DNA of 64,000 bases, from NCBI GenBank assembly GCA_036346225.1, contig JARFIW010000942.1, positions 248,001 through 312,000 on the forward strand, in the 5' to 3' direction. Position numbers and translations under genes: made by a program. Under the pieces are notes generated by a model. That model was not told the origin of the DNA. It saw nothing but the letters and a program-made list of their open reading frames with translations, and ran no database searches. Of this stretch, positions 43,238-55,964 are shown in pieces. The stretch's first letter is position 1, and each line of letters opens with the position of its first letter. The DNA is from Platerodrilus igneus. Its lineage: Eukaryota; Arthropoda; Insecta; Coleoptera; Lycidae.

Positions 43238-44910
43238 TAATTCTATCTAATGTATATACAATTAATTTACTGATAGCATGACAATGCTCAAAAACTGACT
43301 TTTTATTTACTTGAATTGGCACAAATCCGATGATGACATAGACGCGCCAGTGTGATATATTATTAATCAAAACAGATGAATTATAAAACTGTAATTATTT
43401 AGAAAGAAGTTACGATCATATTACCTATAATCTTCAAAAACTGCCATAATGAATTTGACAACCTTTGAGTATAAACATTATATGATTCAGAAATAATTCT
43501 AGCTTAAATCAAAATGCATGTAACCTAAAAATTATATTTCTTAAAGGAAATTGCCTAACCCTATTGGTGGAATTAACTAATAAAAAAATGTTAAAATAAA
43601 ATATGATTATAAGCATTTCCAAGGAAAGTCACATCCCTTCTATTTAATTGATTTTTTTTCAAAAATCTGGAGTGAATTAAAACAAATTGGTATAGATAGT
43701 GAAAACAGACACCAAGACTTCGACCTAAAGTATGAAATAAATCAAAAATGTTTGTGTAAGTAAATGAATGTATTTGTTTTGTGTAACTACGTCCATGTTA
43801 AACTTAACCTAGATGAAATTTTCAAAGCTGTAGGTGCCACGGAAGGAGGGGTGTCGTGAAGCATCCTCCTCTCTACCTTTAAAAGGAGTGAACATCTATG
43901 GTGCGCCTAATTGTTCGGGGTAGCTCTACGACTAAGCTCCAGGGTAGGTTTTCGAGTAGCCATTCATTCGCCTCCCAATATTAGGGATGGGTACCTTCTG
44001 ATCTTGATCAGAAAGTAGTCCTAACCACGCCACAATCTACGGTCATAATACTGGTTTAATCATTCATCGACTTTTAATGTGAAGAAAATAACTTTTCTGC
44101 ATTAAAGATGTATATTGCGGGGGGATTGTGGGTTTTTCTTAAGCCTAAGGAGTAGGAGTTAGGGAAACTTTTCAGAAGTTTGCTTTTGCTGAAATCTACT
44201 CTGGTGCATAGCCACAGACCTGCCCAACAGAATTAGGGTCACTGTTGGTGATAACTCCTTTTAAAAGTCAAGAGGAGGACATTTTATGACCTCTCACCTT
44301 CTATGGTACCTACGGCATTAAAAATTTTACCTGGAGTTAAGTTTATCATAGATGAGCTTACACAAAAACGCATACGTTTATTTACTTACACACAATTTGT
44401 TATTTATTTCATGCTTTTAGGTTGATGTCTTGGTGTCAATCTTTCACTATCTATGCCGATTTGTTTTAATTCACTCAAGATTTTTGGAAAACATCTGATT
44501 AGTTAGAGTGGATATGATGTTCTTTGGATATGCTTATAATTATATTTCATTGTAATAGATTCTGTATTAGTAAATTTCACCAATAAGGTTAAACAAACCT
44601 TTAAGAAAAATAATTTTTAGGTTACATGCATTTTGATTTAAGGTAGAATTATTTGTATATCATATAATGTTCATACTCAAAATCTGTCAAATTCATTACG
44701 GAAGTTTTGAAAGGTCGAGATGATATCATCGTCGTAATTTTTTTATAAATTATTAGTTTTACGATTCATTTGGTTTAATTAATATGTATCACACTGGTGC
44801 TTCTATGACCTCATCGTCTGAGTATGGAAATTCAAATAAAAGGTCCCGGTTCCGAGCTTAGTTAAGTTATCCATAAGTTAATTATTTATACATAATAAAT
44901 TGATAATAAT
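43238..44910. repeat. Inverted repeat pair A and A' around a centre near 44040
   Basis: 43238-43990 is the imperfect reverse complement of about 44060-44910. Shared landmarks are GACGCGCCAGTGTGATA at 43344, CTATTGGTGGAATT at 43560, GAGTGAATTAAAACAAAT at 43671, and their complements at about 44780, 44580 and 44470. Each arm is more than 700 bp. A third copy (A'') lies at 47362-47905. Non-coding. Confidence 0.8.
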
Positions 44911-45119
44911 AATATAGTCTTTATTCAAGCAAAATAATTAAAAAGAGAAGATAAACAACACAATGCAAGACGAAGTTCAGTATGTGTGACCATGAACTGC
45001 TACTTTTCTACTTAACCTTGCTGCCATGATTTGAATATACAATACAAGTGAGAAGTGTAAATTTGGCTAAATAGTTCCTAGCAAACAGAAATGTGTAGTC
45101 CAAAATATTAGATAGAAAC

Positions 45120-46682
45120 AAACAACGTAAGGTATTTTCATTTTGCAGTCTTTTTCATCTGTTTAAAATTTGCCGAAGATGTCTCGAGTTATTTTATGAA
45201 GGAAAGATCCATGTTTTAACAGCACCCCGTACTAAATATAAAAAAATCAACACGCAACTTTAGTAGGTTAGCCACCTTTAACAGAAAGGTTATCAAACAA
45301 ATAAAGTTGGTTATTTTTAATTTTAAGGGCAGATTGGTACACAGATTGACAGCTTTATGTTGGAGATGAGCACCTTGAGGGTTTTGGAGTCAAAGTAAAG
45401 GCACTTTTTGCTGGCTGTCTTAGGTACAATGAACACTTACTCCTCGGGTATTTATAGAGATCCATCTGATTGGTTCGCAGATCGACAACTTTATGTGGGA
45501 GATAATTACCTTGAGGGTTAATGAGCCATATTTTAGAGCTGATAGTATTCTGGAACCTTCTCAAACACATGCACCGCCCGTCACACAGAGTCAGCAACCA
45601 TAATTGTTATGTGCAGTTTTGACTCCTGAAAATCTAGCCGGTAATCCACAGAAAATTCGATAAAGTACTTTGCTAAAAATCCTGTTTCGGTAAAGTACCA
45701 AAAACCTCGACTGCACTAACCAAAATGGTTGCCGACTAAGTCAGTGGGACGGGTGGTGTAAGTGTTTGAAGAGGCTCTCGGAAGGCTATCGGGTGTGAAA
45801 TATGTCTTAATCAGGAAGTACCTGTACCGTCACATAACTTTGCAGGGTTTTTATGGAAAAGCCCTAGAAAGAAGAACAAAAAGGCGTCAAAACCTGAGAT
45901 CAGGAGAGTGATTTTGGTTTAAAATTTACCTGAGAAATTATTAAGTGCACTATTGTTTAAACATAAAACAAACCTTACAATAAGAAAATTAACAAACCTA
46001 TTTAAAACTGCTAGCTAAAGGGAAGATTTCTAAAATTAAATGTTAATCGACCTGAAGTTTCTGGGTAATTGCAAAATAATTTATTATAAGAAAACCGTAA
46101 CTATACCTTCACATTAAATGAAATATAAACCTGTCTTTACACTATTATACAAGACTTATGTTTATAACTATATAGCACAAACACTATTTTCTTACACTCT
46201 TAAGCAAGTTTTAGAAATCAAATATATCTTAACCTAACCACACATATGTACTATATGTACATTCTATCAGTTTATGCAAGAATTTCAAATTGTTTGTTTA
46301 GTTACAAATTCTCTCAGGTATACTTTCAAATGGATTTTTGGAAATAACTGACGAGTGATTGTTGACTGTACCTAAGGTGGACACCATAAAATGCTTCTAC
46401 TTTCACTCTAAAATCCTTAACATGTTTATTTCCAATGTAAAGTTGTCGATCTGGGTACCAATGTGCCCCTAAAGTTAAAAATAACTAACTTGGTAAGGTT
46501 TTATCCGAACATTTGGCTAACCTTTTTCTCAAAGACAGCTAGTTTACTAAAGTTGCATGTTTGATATTAAATACAAAGAGATCTAAAAAATTGTTTTTCC
46601 TTCATAAAATAATTTGTGACATTTTCGGCAAACTTCGAACAGACGAATTAAGACTGCAAAATTAAAATACCCTGTGTCGTTT
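45120..46682. repeat. Inverted repeat pair B and B'
   Basis: 45120-45480 is the imperfect reverse complement of about 46375-46682 (ATTTTATGAAGGAAA, TAAAGTTGGTTATTTTTAA and the matching complements). Within B a segment repeats directly at 45335-45390 and 45457-45520 (GATTGGT...GCACCTTGAGGG pattern). The loop at 45521-46374 has no gene I recognise. Together with A' and A'' the arms form a still larger inverted arrangement. Confidence 0.75.
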
Positions 46683-47360
46683 TTAGGGTTCCGTACTTTA
46701 TAAGGTATAACGGAACCTTTATAAAATCACTCTCGTGTCCGTCCGTCCGTCTGTCACAGAGGTTTTTCCCGAAAACTATGTAACGTAGGAATTTGAAATT
46801 TGGCACAATGCTAGGTCTTTATGGCACGCACATATATGGATAGTCAGAAAATAGAAAAAAATATTTTTAGATTAAAATGAGGGGGTTAATTTGGTCAAAA
46901 GAAAAAAAGTTTTAATATCATGTGAGGTATCATTTGAAAGACAATTTTAAAGGGCTATAAAAATATTTTCTTTATAATATTCCGTCTAGTAGTCTTCATG
47001 ATATAACTCAAATTGTGCCAAAAATGACCGTCCACCCCTGTTCTCATACATTTCCAAAGCTAAAATTTTGATTTTAATAGGGATAGTAGCTATAGAGTCA
47101 TAGATTATCGGAAAACTGCAGATTTTTTGGACAATGCAATAGTTACAAAGAAAAAATCTTTAAACACAGTAATAGACAACGTATTTACTAATGTACCGAT
47201 ACAATATGGGACAATATATTCATTTTTCAGTTATCACAATCAAATTTTGATAAGATTTAAATATACATAAAAAATAAAAACAGCTTAATTTGGTTTATTG
47301 ATTGCTCACTGTAGTATTGGTACGGAACCTTCATAGTGCGAGCTCGACTCGCTCTTGACT
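46680..47360. mobile_element. GGGTTCCGTAC-type dispersed insect repeat, inserted between B' and A''
   Basis: Begins TTTTAGGGTTCCGTACTTTA and ends GCGAGCTCGACTCGCTCTTG, with an internal complementary GGTACGGAACC near 47319 and a CCGTCCGTCCGTCTGTCAC stretch. I recognise this as a very common insect dispersed repeat. It interrupts the B'-A'' unit, so it arrived after it. No coding capacity. Its class is not certain. Confidence 0.65.
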
Positions 47361-47361
47361 A

Positions 47362-47905
47362 ACTTTATTTTCTATCTAATGTGTGTTTATAATGAACTTA
47401 CCGACAGCTTGACTATAATCAAAAACTTCTGACAGATAAATTATGACTGCAAAATGAAAATACCCTGTTTGGTTTTTGTATCTAATATGTTTGTATAAGT
47501 AGCTTACGGATAGCTCGACTAAGCTCAGAAACCAGGACTTTTATTTATTTGAGTCAGTGCAAGTCTGCCTGTGAAGTTTTCATGCTAAGACGATGTCATA
47601 GACGCGCCAGTGTGATACATTATTAATTAAAACGAACGAATCATAAAACTGAAATAATTTAGAACAAAATTGCGATGATGATATCGTCTGTAATTTTTAA
47701 AAATTGCCTCAATAAATTTGACAACCTTTGAATATGAACATTTGATATAGAAATAATTTTGCGGCAGATCAAAATGCGTGTAGCCTAAAAAATTATATTT
47801 CTAAAGGAAAATTGCCTAGCCTTATTGGTGGAATTTACTAATATAGAAACTAGTAAAATGAAATAGAATAATAAGCATTTCCAAAGAACTTCACAAACTA
47901 TACAG
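47362..47905. repeat. Repeat arm A'' (third copy)
   Basis: Same orientation as 43238-43680 (GACGATGTCATAGACGCGCC near 47590, CTTATTGGTGGAATT near 47820). With B' it forms the mirror image of A'-B. Confidence 0.75.
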
Positions 47906-47953
47906 CTTGAATTTTTCGTGTTTGATTAAGTACAATAATTTTATTCATAAGAT

Positions 47954-48077
47954 TGTAACGAATACGATTTTGTTTCCAATTAATTTACGTCTTTTTGTAA
48001 TTATTAATTTAGAAACATCATTTACGGTATTAAAAGCGTAAATTTCTATTCAATTAATATAATATTTAGTCGTTATC

Positions 48078-48129
<52 letters not shown>

Positions 48130-48448
48130 CTCCATCTGTGTTTATAAATTTAATGTAGCTTTTTAGTTTTTTTGTTACTCGCTAATGTGTTGATGCAAGA
48201 ATTCGGCTCACTGTGCTTGCTCCCGTAGTAAAACATCTCGTTGCGTTAGTCTATTTGAATAGGAGGAGATAATCACTTAGACAAGTTTTCGACGCGTGGT
48301 CGAATAGTTTTTGTTTGAAGATGGGTTCCAACAGGCAGGTGGCCTGGTGCCGCAGAATTCCTTTGGTCTTTTGTAGTAGAAACCATCACTAAGTTAGTCG
48401 AGCTTAAGGCGGTTTATAGGATGCGGTTTTGAAATAACTTCATCACGG
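47954..48448 (+). mobile_element. Gypsy 5' LTR, 3' part deleted
   Basis: Starts TGTAACGAATACG and matches 52642-53078, with an expanded (AT)n tract at about 48078-48128. Similarity ends at CATCACGG (48448), where the 3' LTR continues for another 410 bp. The deletion also removed the primer site and Gag. Confidence 0.85.
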
Positions 48449-49060
48449 CCTATTAGTAATAGTTTACTTAATATTAAAGATTTGTCAGAAGTTCAGCGAG
48501 TGCAGGTAGATGCTGTAATAAATTCATTTAAATAAATTAGTAATGAAGATAGATTAGGACGCACTGATAAAATCATGATGGATATAAATACAGGCGATGC
48601 TCAACCTTTTCGGAAAAGATCATATGTTATGTCACCTTATATAAATAAGATATTGAATGAAGAGCTTGATGAGATGAACCGTTTGAAAGTCGTAGAGTCA
48701 TGCCAGAGTCCGTGTTATTAGTTAAAAAGAAAAATAGTAAGGAGTATAGATTTTGTTTTGATGGGCGAGCGTTAAATGACGCTACAGTACACGATAGCTA
48801 TCCTCTTCAAAATATAGATCACGTGTTGAACCTTCTGCGTAATGCAAACTATATTTCTAGTATAGATTTGCGTAAGACGTTTTGGCAAATTTCCCTTTCG
48901 AAGTCCTCGAAGGACAAGACTGCATTCAGCGTTATTTCTCGAGGGCAGCATAGATTTACAGTAATGCCATTCGAAATTCAGCGCAAACACAACAACGATT
49001 AGTTGATGCTATCTTTGGACCTAAATACGAACCTTTCGTATTTTGTTATTTGGGTGACAT
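48449..49060 (+). pseudogene. Gypsy reverse transcriptase, N-terminal part
   Basis: The plus strand reads directly from the LTR remnant into Pol: INTGDAQPFRKRSYVMSPYI near 48590-48650, then VLLVKKKNSKEYRFCFDGRA, IDLRKTFWQISLSKSSKDKT near 48860-48920, and FTVMPFEIQ. Stops or frame changes occur at about 48532, 48695 and 49001. The catalytic box reads CYLGDIIL at about 49043-49066: Gly replaces the first Asp of YxDD, which would abolish polymerase activity. Confidence 0.85.
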
Positions 49061-50192
49061 AATTCTATGTTCACCATCTTTTGAAGAGCACATAAAATTA
49101 TTGAGTGAAGTTAAAAATCGTTTACAGGACGCTGGTCTAACGATTAATTTAGAAAAGTGTGAATTTTTTAAGAAAATATTAAAATTTCTTTGTTACATTG
49201 TTGGATCAAATTTTCTACGTACCGACCCTGATAAAATTTCGGCAATGGTTAACTTTCCACGTCCCAAAACCACAACGGAAGTTAAGCGTTTTATAGGTTT
49301 ATGTAGTTGGTACCGTCGTTTTATCAAGAATTTTTCATCATTAGTTTCTGCCATCAACGATTTAATTAAAAAGAGAAAGAAAGGTCAAGTTATTATTTGG
49401 ACACCAGAAGCTGAGTTTTCATTTGCCCAGATTACACAAGTTTTAGTTCTAGCTCCCTTGCTTTCTCAACCAAATTTTTCAATTCCGTTTATTGTAGAGT
49501 GCGATGCGAGTGACACTGGACTTGGTGCTGTATTGATACGAAATATAAATGATAAAGAACATGTTGTTGCTTATGCAAGTAAAATACTTAATCGTACCGA
49601 AAGAAATTATTCTGTGTCAGAAAAGCAATTCCTTGCAGTGATATATGCTATAGAAAAGTTTCGTCCGTGGGTTGAAGGAACTCGATTTACGGTGGTGACA
49701 GACCATTTTTCATTATTATGGTTGAATAATGTCCAAAACCCAACAGGAAAATTGGCTAGATGGTCTGTCCGGTTACGGCAGCATACGTTTGATTTGGGGC
49801 ATGGTAAAGGCAAATTTAATGTGGTGCCTGATTGTCTTAGTCGGGCTTCCATAGTAGAAAATGATGCAGTAAACTTAGTAGAAATCAAATCAGAAGAGAT
49901 AGATCCTTGGTACGCTTCGCTACGAGAAAAAATTTTGTCTTCTCCTGAAAACTATCCTCAGTGGAAAGTCGAGAACAATTTTGTTTTTAAATTTTCTCAC
50001 TTCAAATTTTCCTCTGTCAACAAATTTGATCGAATGGAAATTTCTAGTACCCAAGTCACAACAAGAGGAAGTTATCAGATCGTGTCACGATCTTTCTGTT
50101 GCGGGACACTTTGGTTTTTCAAAAACTTATTCTCGTATCCAAGAAAGCTATTATTGGCCAAAAATGAATTGGGATGTAATGAAGTTTTGTAA
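49050..50192 (+). pseudogene. Gypsy RT thumb, RNase H and start of integrase
   Basis: A long open frame of 380 codons. The RT connection (TINLEKCEFFKKILKFLCYI, RTDPDKISAMVNFPRP, GLCSWYRRFIKNFSS) is followed by RNase H (FIVECDASDTGLGAVLIR, RNYSVSEKQFLAVIYAIEKF, FTVVTDHFSLLWLNN) and its end (VVPDCLSRAS). The frame is lost near 50030, where the integrase zinc-binding segment continues in another frame (50060-50230). It is the best preserved stretch of this element. Confidence 0.88.
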
Positions 50193-51167
50193 GATTTGTT
50201 TAGTATGTGGTGCACAAAAATCGTCTAATGTTGTTCACCTTGGTCTTATGGGCAAAGAAAAAGAGGTAAAGTTTCCTTTTCAGATTATAGCCTTGGATAT
50301 ATCATGGGTCCGTTTCCCCGTTCCAAAACAGGTTATAAGTGGTTATTAGCAGTGAGTGATTGGTTTTCCAAGTACACAATATTGCACCCCTTACGTAGTG
50401 CAAAGGCACATATGATTGTGCGCTTTGTAGAGGAAAAAGTATTTTTAGTTTTCAGCGTGCCTCAATTTCTTATTTGTGACAATGGTTCTCAATTGTCAGG
50501 TCGTATTTTTAAAGGTTTCTGTAAAAAATTTGAGATTCAAAAAATATGATATACCGCAATTTATGCACCTCAGTGTAATTTTGTAGAACGCACAAATGGA
50601 ACAATTGGTACTGCAATTAAGTCGTATATAGATGATCATGACACATGGGACTTACAGTTACCTCAAATTCAGTATGCCATAAATTCAGCCAAACCTCAGT
50701 CGACTGGTTCTACCCCAAATTTTTTAGTTTTTGGTAGTAGTGTTCCGATCAGTGGAAAATTTTATAATGCTGCAATTCTTCCAACTGATGATTGTGAAGT
50801 TGTCCCTGGGAATCGTCTTTTGTATGTTTCAGACAGACAAGGGTTATGGGAAATTTTTAAGGATGTTCGTGCAAGACTGCACCAGGCTTATGAGCGTGCA
50901 AGCAGACAATACAATTTGAGAAAAAAAGATATTTCATTTAGAGTCGGTGATAAAGCTTGGAGAACTAACAAAGTATTTTCTAAAGCTAGTGAGAAATTTA
51001 GTGCAAAACTTGCACCAAAGTTCGTTTTATGTGTCGTTCGTAAGAAAATTCCGAATTTGGTATATGACTTGAGTAATACAGATGGTTCTAAAGCCGATAG
51101 ATGGCACCTTAAAGATTTAAAATCATATTCTGCTCTAGCTTTAAATAATAACGCTTCAGAAAAGTAA
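49981..51167 (+). pseudogene. Gypsy integrase, frameshifted
   Basis: In the frame 49981-50349 the zinc-binding region reads RSCHDLSVAGHFGFSKTYSR, then CKICLVCGAQK. The core follows in shifted frames: LDI near 50297 (first Asp) and MGPFPRSKTGYKWLLAVSDW, FLICDNGSQLSGRIF near 50470 (second Asp), then after a stop at 50547 FVERTNGTIGTAIKSYI near 50580 (Glu). The C-terminal part at 50820-51167 includes YNLRKKDISFRVGDKAWRTN and ends DLKSYSALALNN. All DDE positions can be seen, though not in one frame. Confidence 0.85.
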
Positions 51168-52641
51168 ATTGTGACATTTATTTCTGTTTGTCAAAGAAAA
51201 CATTTTTAGTATGAAGTATGTCGAGTATTTTGAGAATAATTTTTGTTTGGGTAACAGCTACAATTTTCGTGTTGGTTCATATTTTTTTGTTGAGACAACA
51301 GTAGTAATGAGTATGTATAAGTACAATATTTTAATAATTTTTAAAAATACTTGCACGTTGATGTTGTTGAAGGAGTTGAGTCAGCTGATTATATTAATGA
51401 CGTCGATAATGTTGAAGGAGTGGATGATGTTGATTATATTAGTGACGTCGATAATGTTGAAGGAGTTGGGTCTGTTGATTATATTAGTGATTTTGATGTT
51501 TATTATGTTGGTAATTGTTAGAAATACTTGCACGTTGAAGAAGTTGAGTATGTTGGTTATGTTAGCAATGTTGATGTTTACTATGCTAGAAATTTTAGAG
51601 TAGTGGTAAGCGAGAGTCGCTTGCGTTGTTTGGACATTTTTGTGAAGTTGGTCAACTTAGACAGTTATATTTTGAGTAGAGAATGTTTTGACCAAAGTAA
51701 TAGAATATAGTGTTTGATTTCGAATCAAATTGAGTAGTTTTTGGTGTGTCCACAATAGTGCGGACATAGAATAGTAAAGTTGGAAACTATGAATTAGTGA
51801 ATTTCAGTAGAAGTTAATAAAGTATAGCGATGAGATATAATAGTCTATGTATGACTATGCGTTCTTTTTTGTTGAAAGTTTAGTGATGTAGTTCTATCGA
51901 ATATTTTTTGAAAGGTAGAACATTGCACTTATGTACTTTCTTTTAGAGGTTTGAAAAGTATGCATAAAAGTTTATGCTGTTTATTTTTAGTGGTTGATTT
52001 TAAGGAATGCTTAGATGGGTTGTAGTTGTCAAAATTTTTTGGTAGACAATTTTGATTCCTGTTTGAGACACTTTACTTAGCGAAGGCTATTTAAATCAGC
52101 ATTTGTCCGTGTGTGAATATTCCTAAATTAGAATTAGTTTTATGATGTTAGGAATCTTAAGCAAAATGTTTTTAGATTTATAACTCTGTAATTTTTCGTC
52201 TGGTTTATTTTTTTAGTCAATAGGATATTTAGTAGTTGAGTAGTAGTATGACTATATATGTGCGCATGCTTATTGTTGTTGACATTTCCTTGAGTGTCAT
52301 ACCTTACCGATTAAACCCTACCTATTTTGTCTTCCCGAATATATCTCCTTTTTGGACGTGTAGTACGCGTTAGCTACAATAACACTCATCCGCTCACATT
52401 TTTGTATCTTCACCTTCCCTATATTACTAGTTTAGTATGTTACAAGAGAAATCTTTTTTTGTTTTTTTTTAAAGTTGATCATACGTCAATGTTTAGGATT
52501 AAGTTAGTTGATATTTGTTTATCGTCATTTGGTTAGTAGATTATGTTGGAATTATTACGCCAACGACAAAAAAATCTTTGATTCTATACTTAGGTTTTGT
52601 TTTATTTATCCAAGATTTTTTTTCTTTTTCGAGAGAGGCTG
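51168..52641 (+). other. Gypsy 3' untranslated region with a minisatellite
   Basis: Between the end of pol and the 3' LTR. At about 51355-51500 a unit of about 42-54 bp (GTTGATTATATTAGTGACGT onward) repeats about three times. In one frame it encodes an acidic repeat (DYISDVDNVEGV), in another a hydrophobic one. No accessory gene can be assigned with confidence. A purine-rich tract (GAGAGAGGCTG) precedes the LTR. Confidence 0.5.
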
Positions 52642-53490
52642 TGTAACGAATACGATTTTGTTTCTAATTAATCTACGTCTTTTTGTAATTATTAATTTAG
52701 AAACATCATTTACGGTATTGAAAGCGTAAATTTCTATTCCATTAATATAATATTTATTCGTTATCATATATATAACTCCATCTGTGTTTATAAATTTAAT
52801 GTAGCTTTTTAGTTTCCTTGCTACTCGCTAATGTGTTGATGCAAGAATTCGGCTCACTGCGCTTGCTCGCGTAGTAAAACAACTCGTTGCTTTAGTCTAT
52901 TTGAATAGGAGGAGGTAATCACTTAGACAAGTTTTCGACGCGTGGTCAAGTAGTTTTTGTTTGAAGATGGGTTCCAACAGGCAGGTGGCCTGGTGCCGAA
53001 GAATTTCTTTGGTTTTTTGTAGTAGAAACCATCACTAAGTTAGTCGACCTTAAGGTGGTTTTGAAATAACATCATCACGGTATGTAATTATTTTCGTTTC
53101 AAATTTAAATTAATGCTTCTTGATTTTGTAGTGCAAGTTAAAGTTTTAGTTATGGAATATTGCAAAGTTTTTTCTGGTATTAAGTATTGCAAGTTTTAAT
53201 TATGGAGTATTGCAAAGTTTTCGTTATTAAACATTTCAAGTTGAAATGTTAAGGTGCCCTTGTAGTGAACAACAAAATTTAAGCGTTCCTTTTAGAATGG
53301 AAATCAAGTTTGTAATCTAAAGCACATGTAAAGGACGCGCAGCTTTTGTTGAAATTGTACACGAAAATTGTTAAGCGATGGTACAAAGGTCATCTTCAAA
53401 TAAATTGGTAAATACTAATTGCTACTGAAATTATATAGATGTCGTGCAAACTGTTATGGTGAGTGATTTCTTTATTCAGTTCTCGTTACA
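52642..53490 (+). mobile_element. Gypsy 3' LTR
   Basis: Begins TGTAACGA and ends TCGTTACA, a short perfect inverted terminus, about 849 bp. Its first 437 bp match 47954-48448. No clear target duplication: AAGAT lies left of the 5' LTR and CCAAT right of this one, so the element may be a recombinant of two copies. Confidence 0.8.
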
Positions 53491-55964
53491 CCAATAAATT
53501 TCAGGAAACGTAGCGATTTTTTTTGTAAATTTATACAGTGGTTTAAATTGCCATAAATATTTTTTTGTTTCATATTTAACAGTTTGAATTGTTAAATGTT
53601 CATAGCGACGTAGAAAATTTAAAGATAACTTTCTGTGAATCTAAAAGGTTAAACAAGAATTTGTTTGCAGCTTAACAGGTGACATCTTAGGTTTTGTTTG
53701 TCACGTTTTATGGACCAGTTTTTTACTCGAAAGTATAATGATATACAGATTATTTTATACCGTAAGGCTATTTGACATTTCGTTCAAGGAATAAATTTTT
53801 ATAAATATCTAAATTCAACCGTATATGAAATAAGTTTGTTTCATTTATTCATTCACTTGTAAGCCAAAACAGGATCCTTTTTCGGTAATAATTAGAAGTT
53901 GTTATGTAGTTTTAAAGACACAATATCTTCCTCAAAGAATTTTAATAAATTAAGATTTTTGAAGTACATGAAATTAACAAGAGATAACGATAAATACTTT
54001 TATAGTTTGATTACTAAAAAATATTAATGCATGTAAAGTTGTCTAAACGATGTATATATATTTCTTTAAAACAATAGAAAATGGATTATTTTATTTTAAA
54101 GCTTATTTTCATTGAAGTTTATAATTGTTTCTCAGAATTGATACAAACAAATTCATAAAATTCTTGAGTATAGAAAAAAAGACCGCTGAAATTATATTGG
54201 TGAAATATTTTAGAGTTATATTTTCGGATTGTTATTTTTATTGAAACTTTGTTTGTGATAAAATGACTAGGCTCTAGTGAAGCCCTTGTTCTAAGAATTT
54301 TTAAGGCGGATATATTTTCAGACAGTACGAGCTCATCGTTCCAATACAAGCTAGCAGTGTTAGAAGTAAGTAAGTAAGTATTATTTTTATACGTTTTGAT
54401 TGTTTAGAAGATTTTTTTCTTTTCGAAGATTTCCGTATTTTATCTTCGGATTGTTAGACATTACAGTTATTATTAAGATACGGTGGCGTCCATAATATTC
54501 TCTTTTTTATCGTATACCATCCTACGACCCTAGCTCATAGCTCTGCCCTAAGTTGAAGAAACTTAGCTGGCTGGAAGATCTCTTTCGAGGGTCCTTTTGT
54601 ACTAAAAGCCGCTTTATATACATTTTACCCTGGGCTTGAATTTCAGACAGGAACTCCCTCTAGTTTATAATGACTCTGCCGCCTATAAGGTGGAGTAGTT
54701 ACATTGAAAAATTCAGGTGTAACAAGATTCGTAAAAATCAAGCATTCTAAAACTGCAATAACCTTAAGAAACTGTAATGGCGCTTAGGAATATCTTAAGA
54801 GTGTGATTTTAAGGCATTTATAAAAAAGATTCCTTGCATAAGTATCCAATAGTTGTGTAGTTTACTTTACCTGAAGATTTTTTTAAACAAAAGGCTTTAG
54901 TATTGTAATATTACTATTGCATAATAGCGGAATTATCATAGAGTTGCATAAAAAACTTCTTTATCTGCTGTTAAAATTAGCTAATATGGGTTGTCGAAGT
55001 AAGTCTATTAATGATTTTTATCCGAGATGCTTTTTATTTTGTAAATGTTTAGGATTTTACGTAGAATTAGTTATTGATGTTGTACAATTTAGATGCAAGA
55101 TTCCTTCTATACTTTGATTAAAGAAGATTATTTTATTACCACAACGAAGAACTGATTATCATTTATCAGAGTAATACCTACATTGCAGTACCTAGCTATA
55201 TTATAAGTTTGGTTTCATGTGCTTAATTAATTATTGATTGATTGTTTACTATCTTTCCAGTTGGTATTAAAAATATTACTTGAGTCTCACTATGGGACCT
55301 ATATTTTAGAATGGACATTATAAATCCCCTTAAATAAAACATTTTAATGCTAAACTTACCAGTTTTTGATTCATCTTGATGCAGCACCCACTGAATAATT
55401 ACAACCAAGTTTGTTAACTTTTTCTTATATTTTGAATTGCATCATGATTGTACCATCGGTTAGAAGAATTCCGACATTAAAAATTCATTATTAAATAATC
55501 TACATTCATTACCAGTTACCAGAAACATTAGAGTAAAGGACCTCAAAGTTCAATATTGTTGTTCTAGTCATGTGTCATTAATATTATTAAAACCTGTTGT
55601 TTTAATCACCTGCATGTGTTTTCAAGTAATGTACTTTAATTGTAGTTTTCTATAATGTTGTATTTATGGTGTACAGAAATTATGGGCAATCTCGTTCTTT
55701 CACTTGATTAATTCGTAGCAGAAAATGTTAATAAAAAATTTCTATGTTCATCAGTTTGAATCGTAAGACCTTCGAAGTTTGCAAAGTGAGACCAGAAAGA
55801 AGCAATATTGTTTTTGTGTTTAAATCTATTTTTGTAGATCATTGCTAATGGAGCATTTTTGATTTATAGTAATTTATTAAAAAACACCATTAGCCATTAT
55901 TGTTAGCACTTCTTCGACACCTATTTTGCAAATAAATTATATATATTAAAGTTGAATAAATAAT
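53491..55964. other. AT-rich non-coding stretch
   Basis: No gene recognised. A TGGCGTCCATAAT motif near 54484, followed by CCTAGCTCATAGC, resembles the LTR-to-primer-site junction near 61577, so an eroded LTR retroelement end may be present. Confidence 0.4.

Noticed and set aside
45355..45597. 80-codon minus-strand ORF
   Set aside because: It lies in the inverted and directly repeated arm B and is not preserved in B'.
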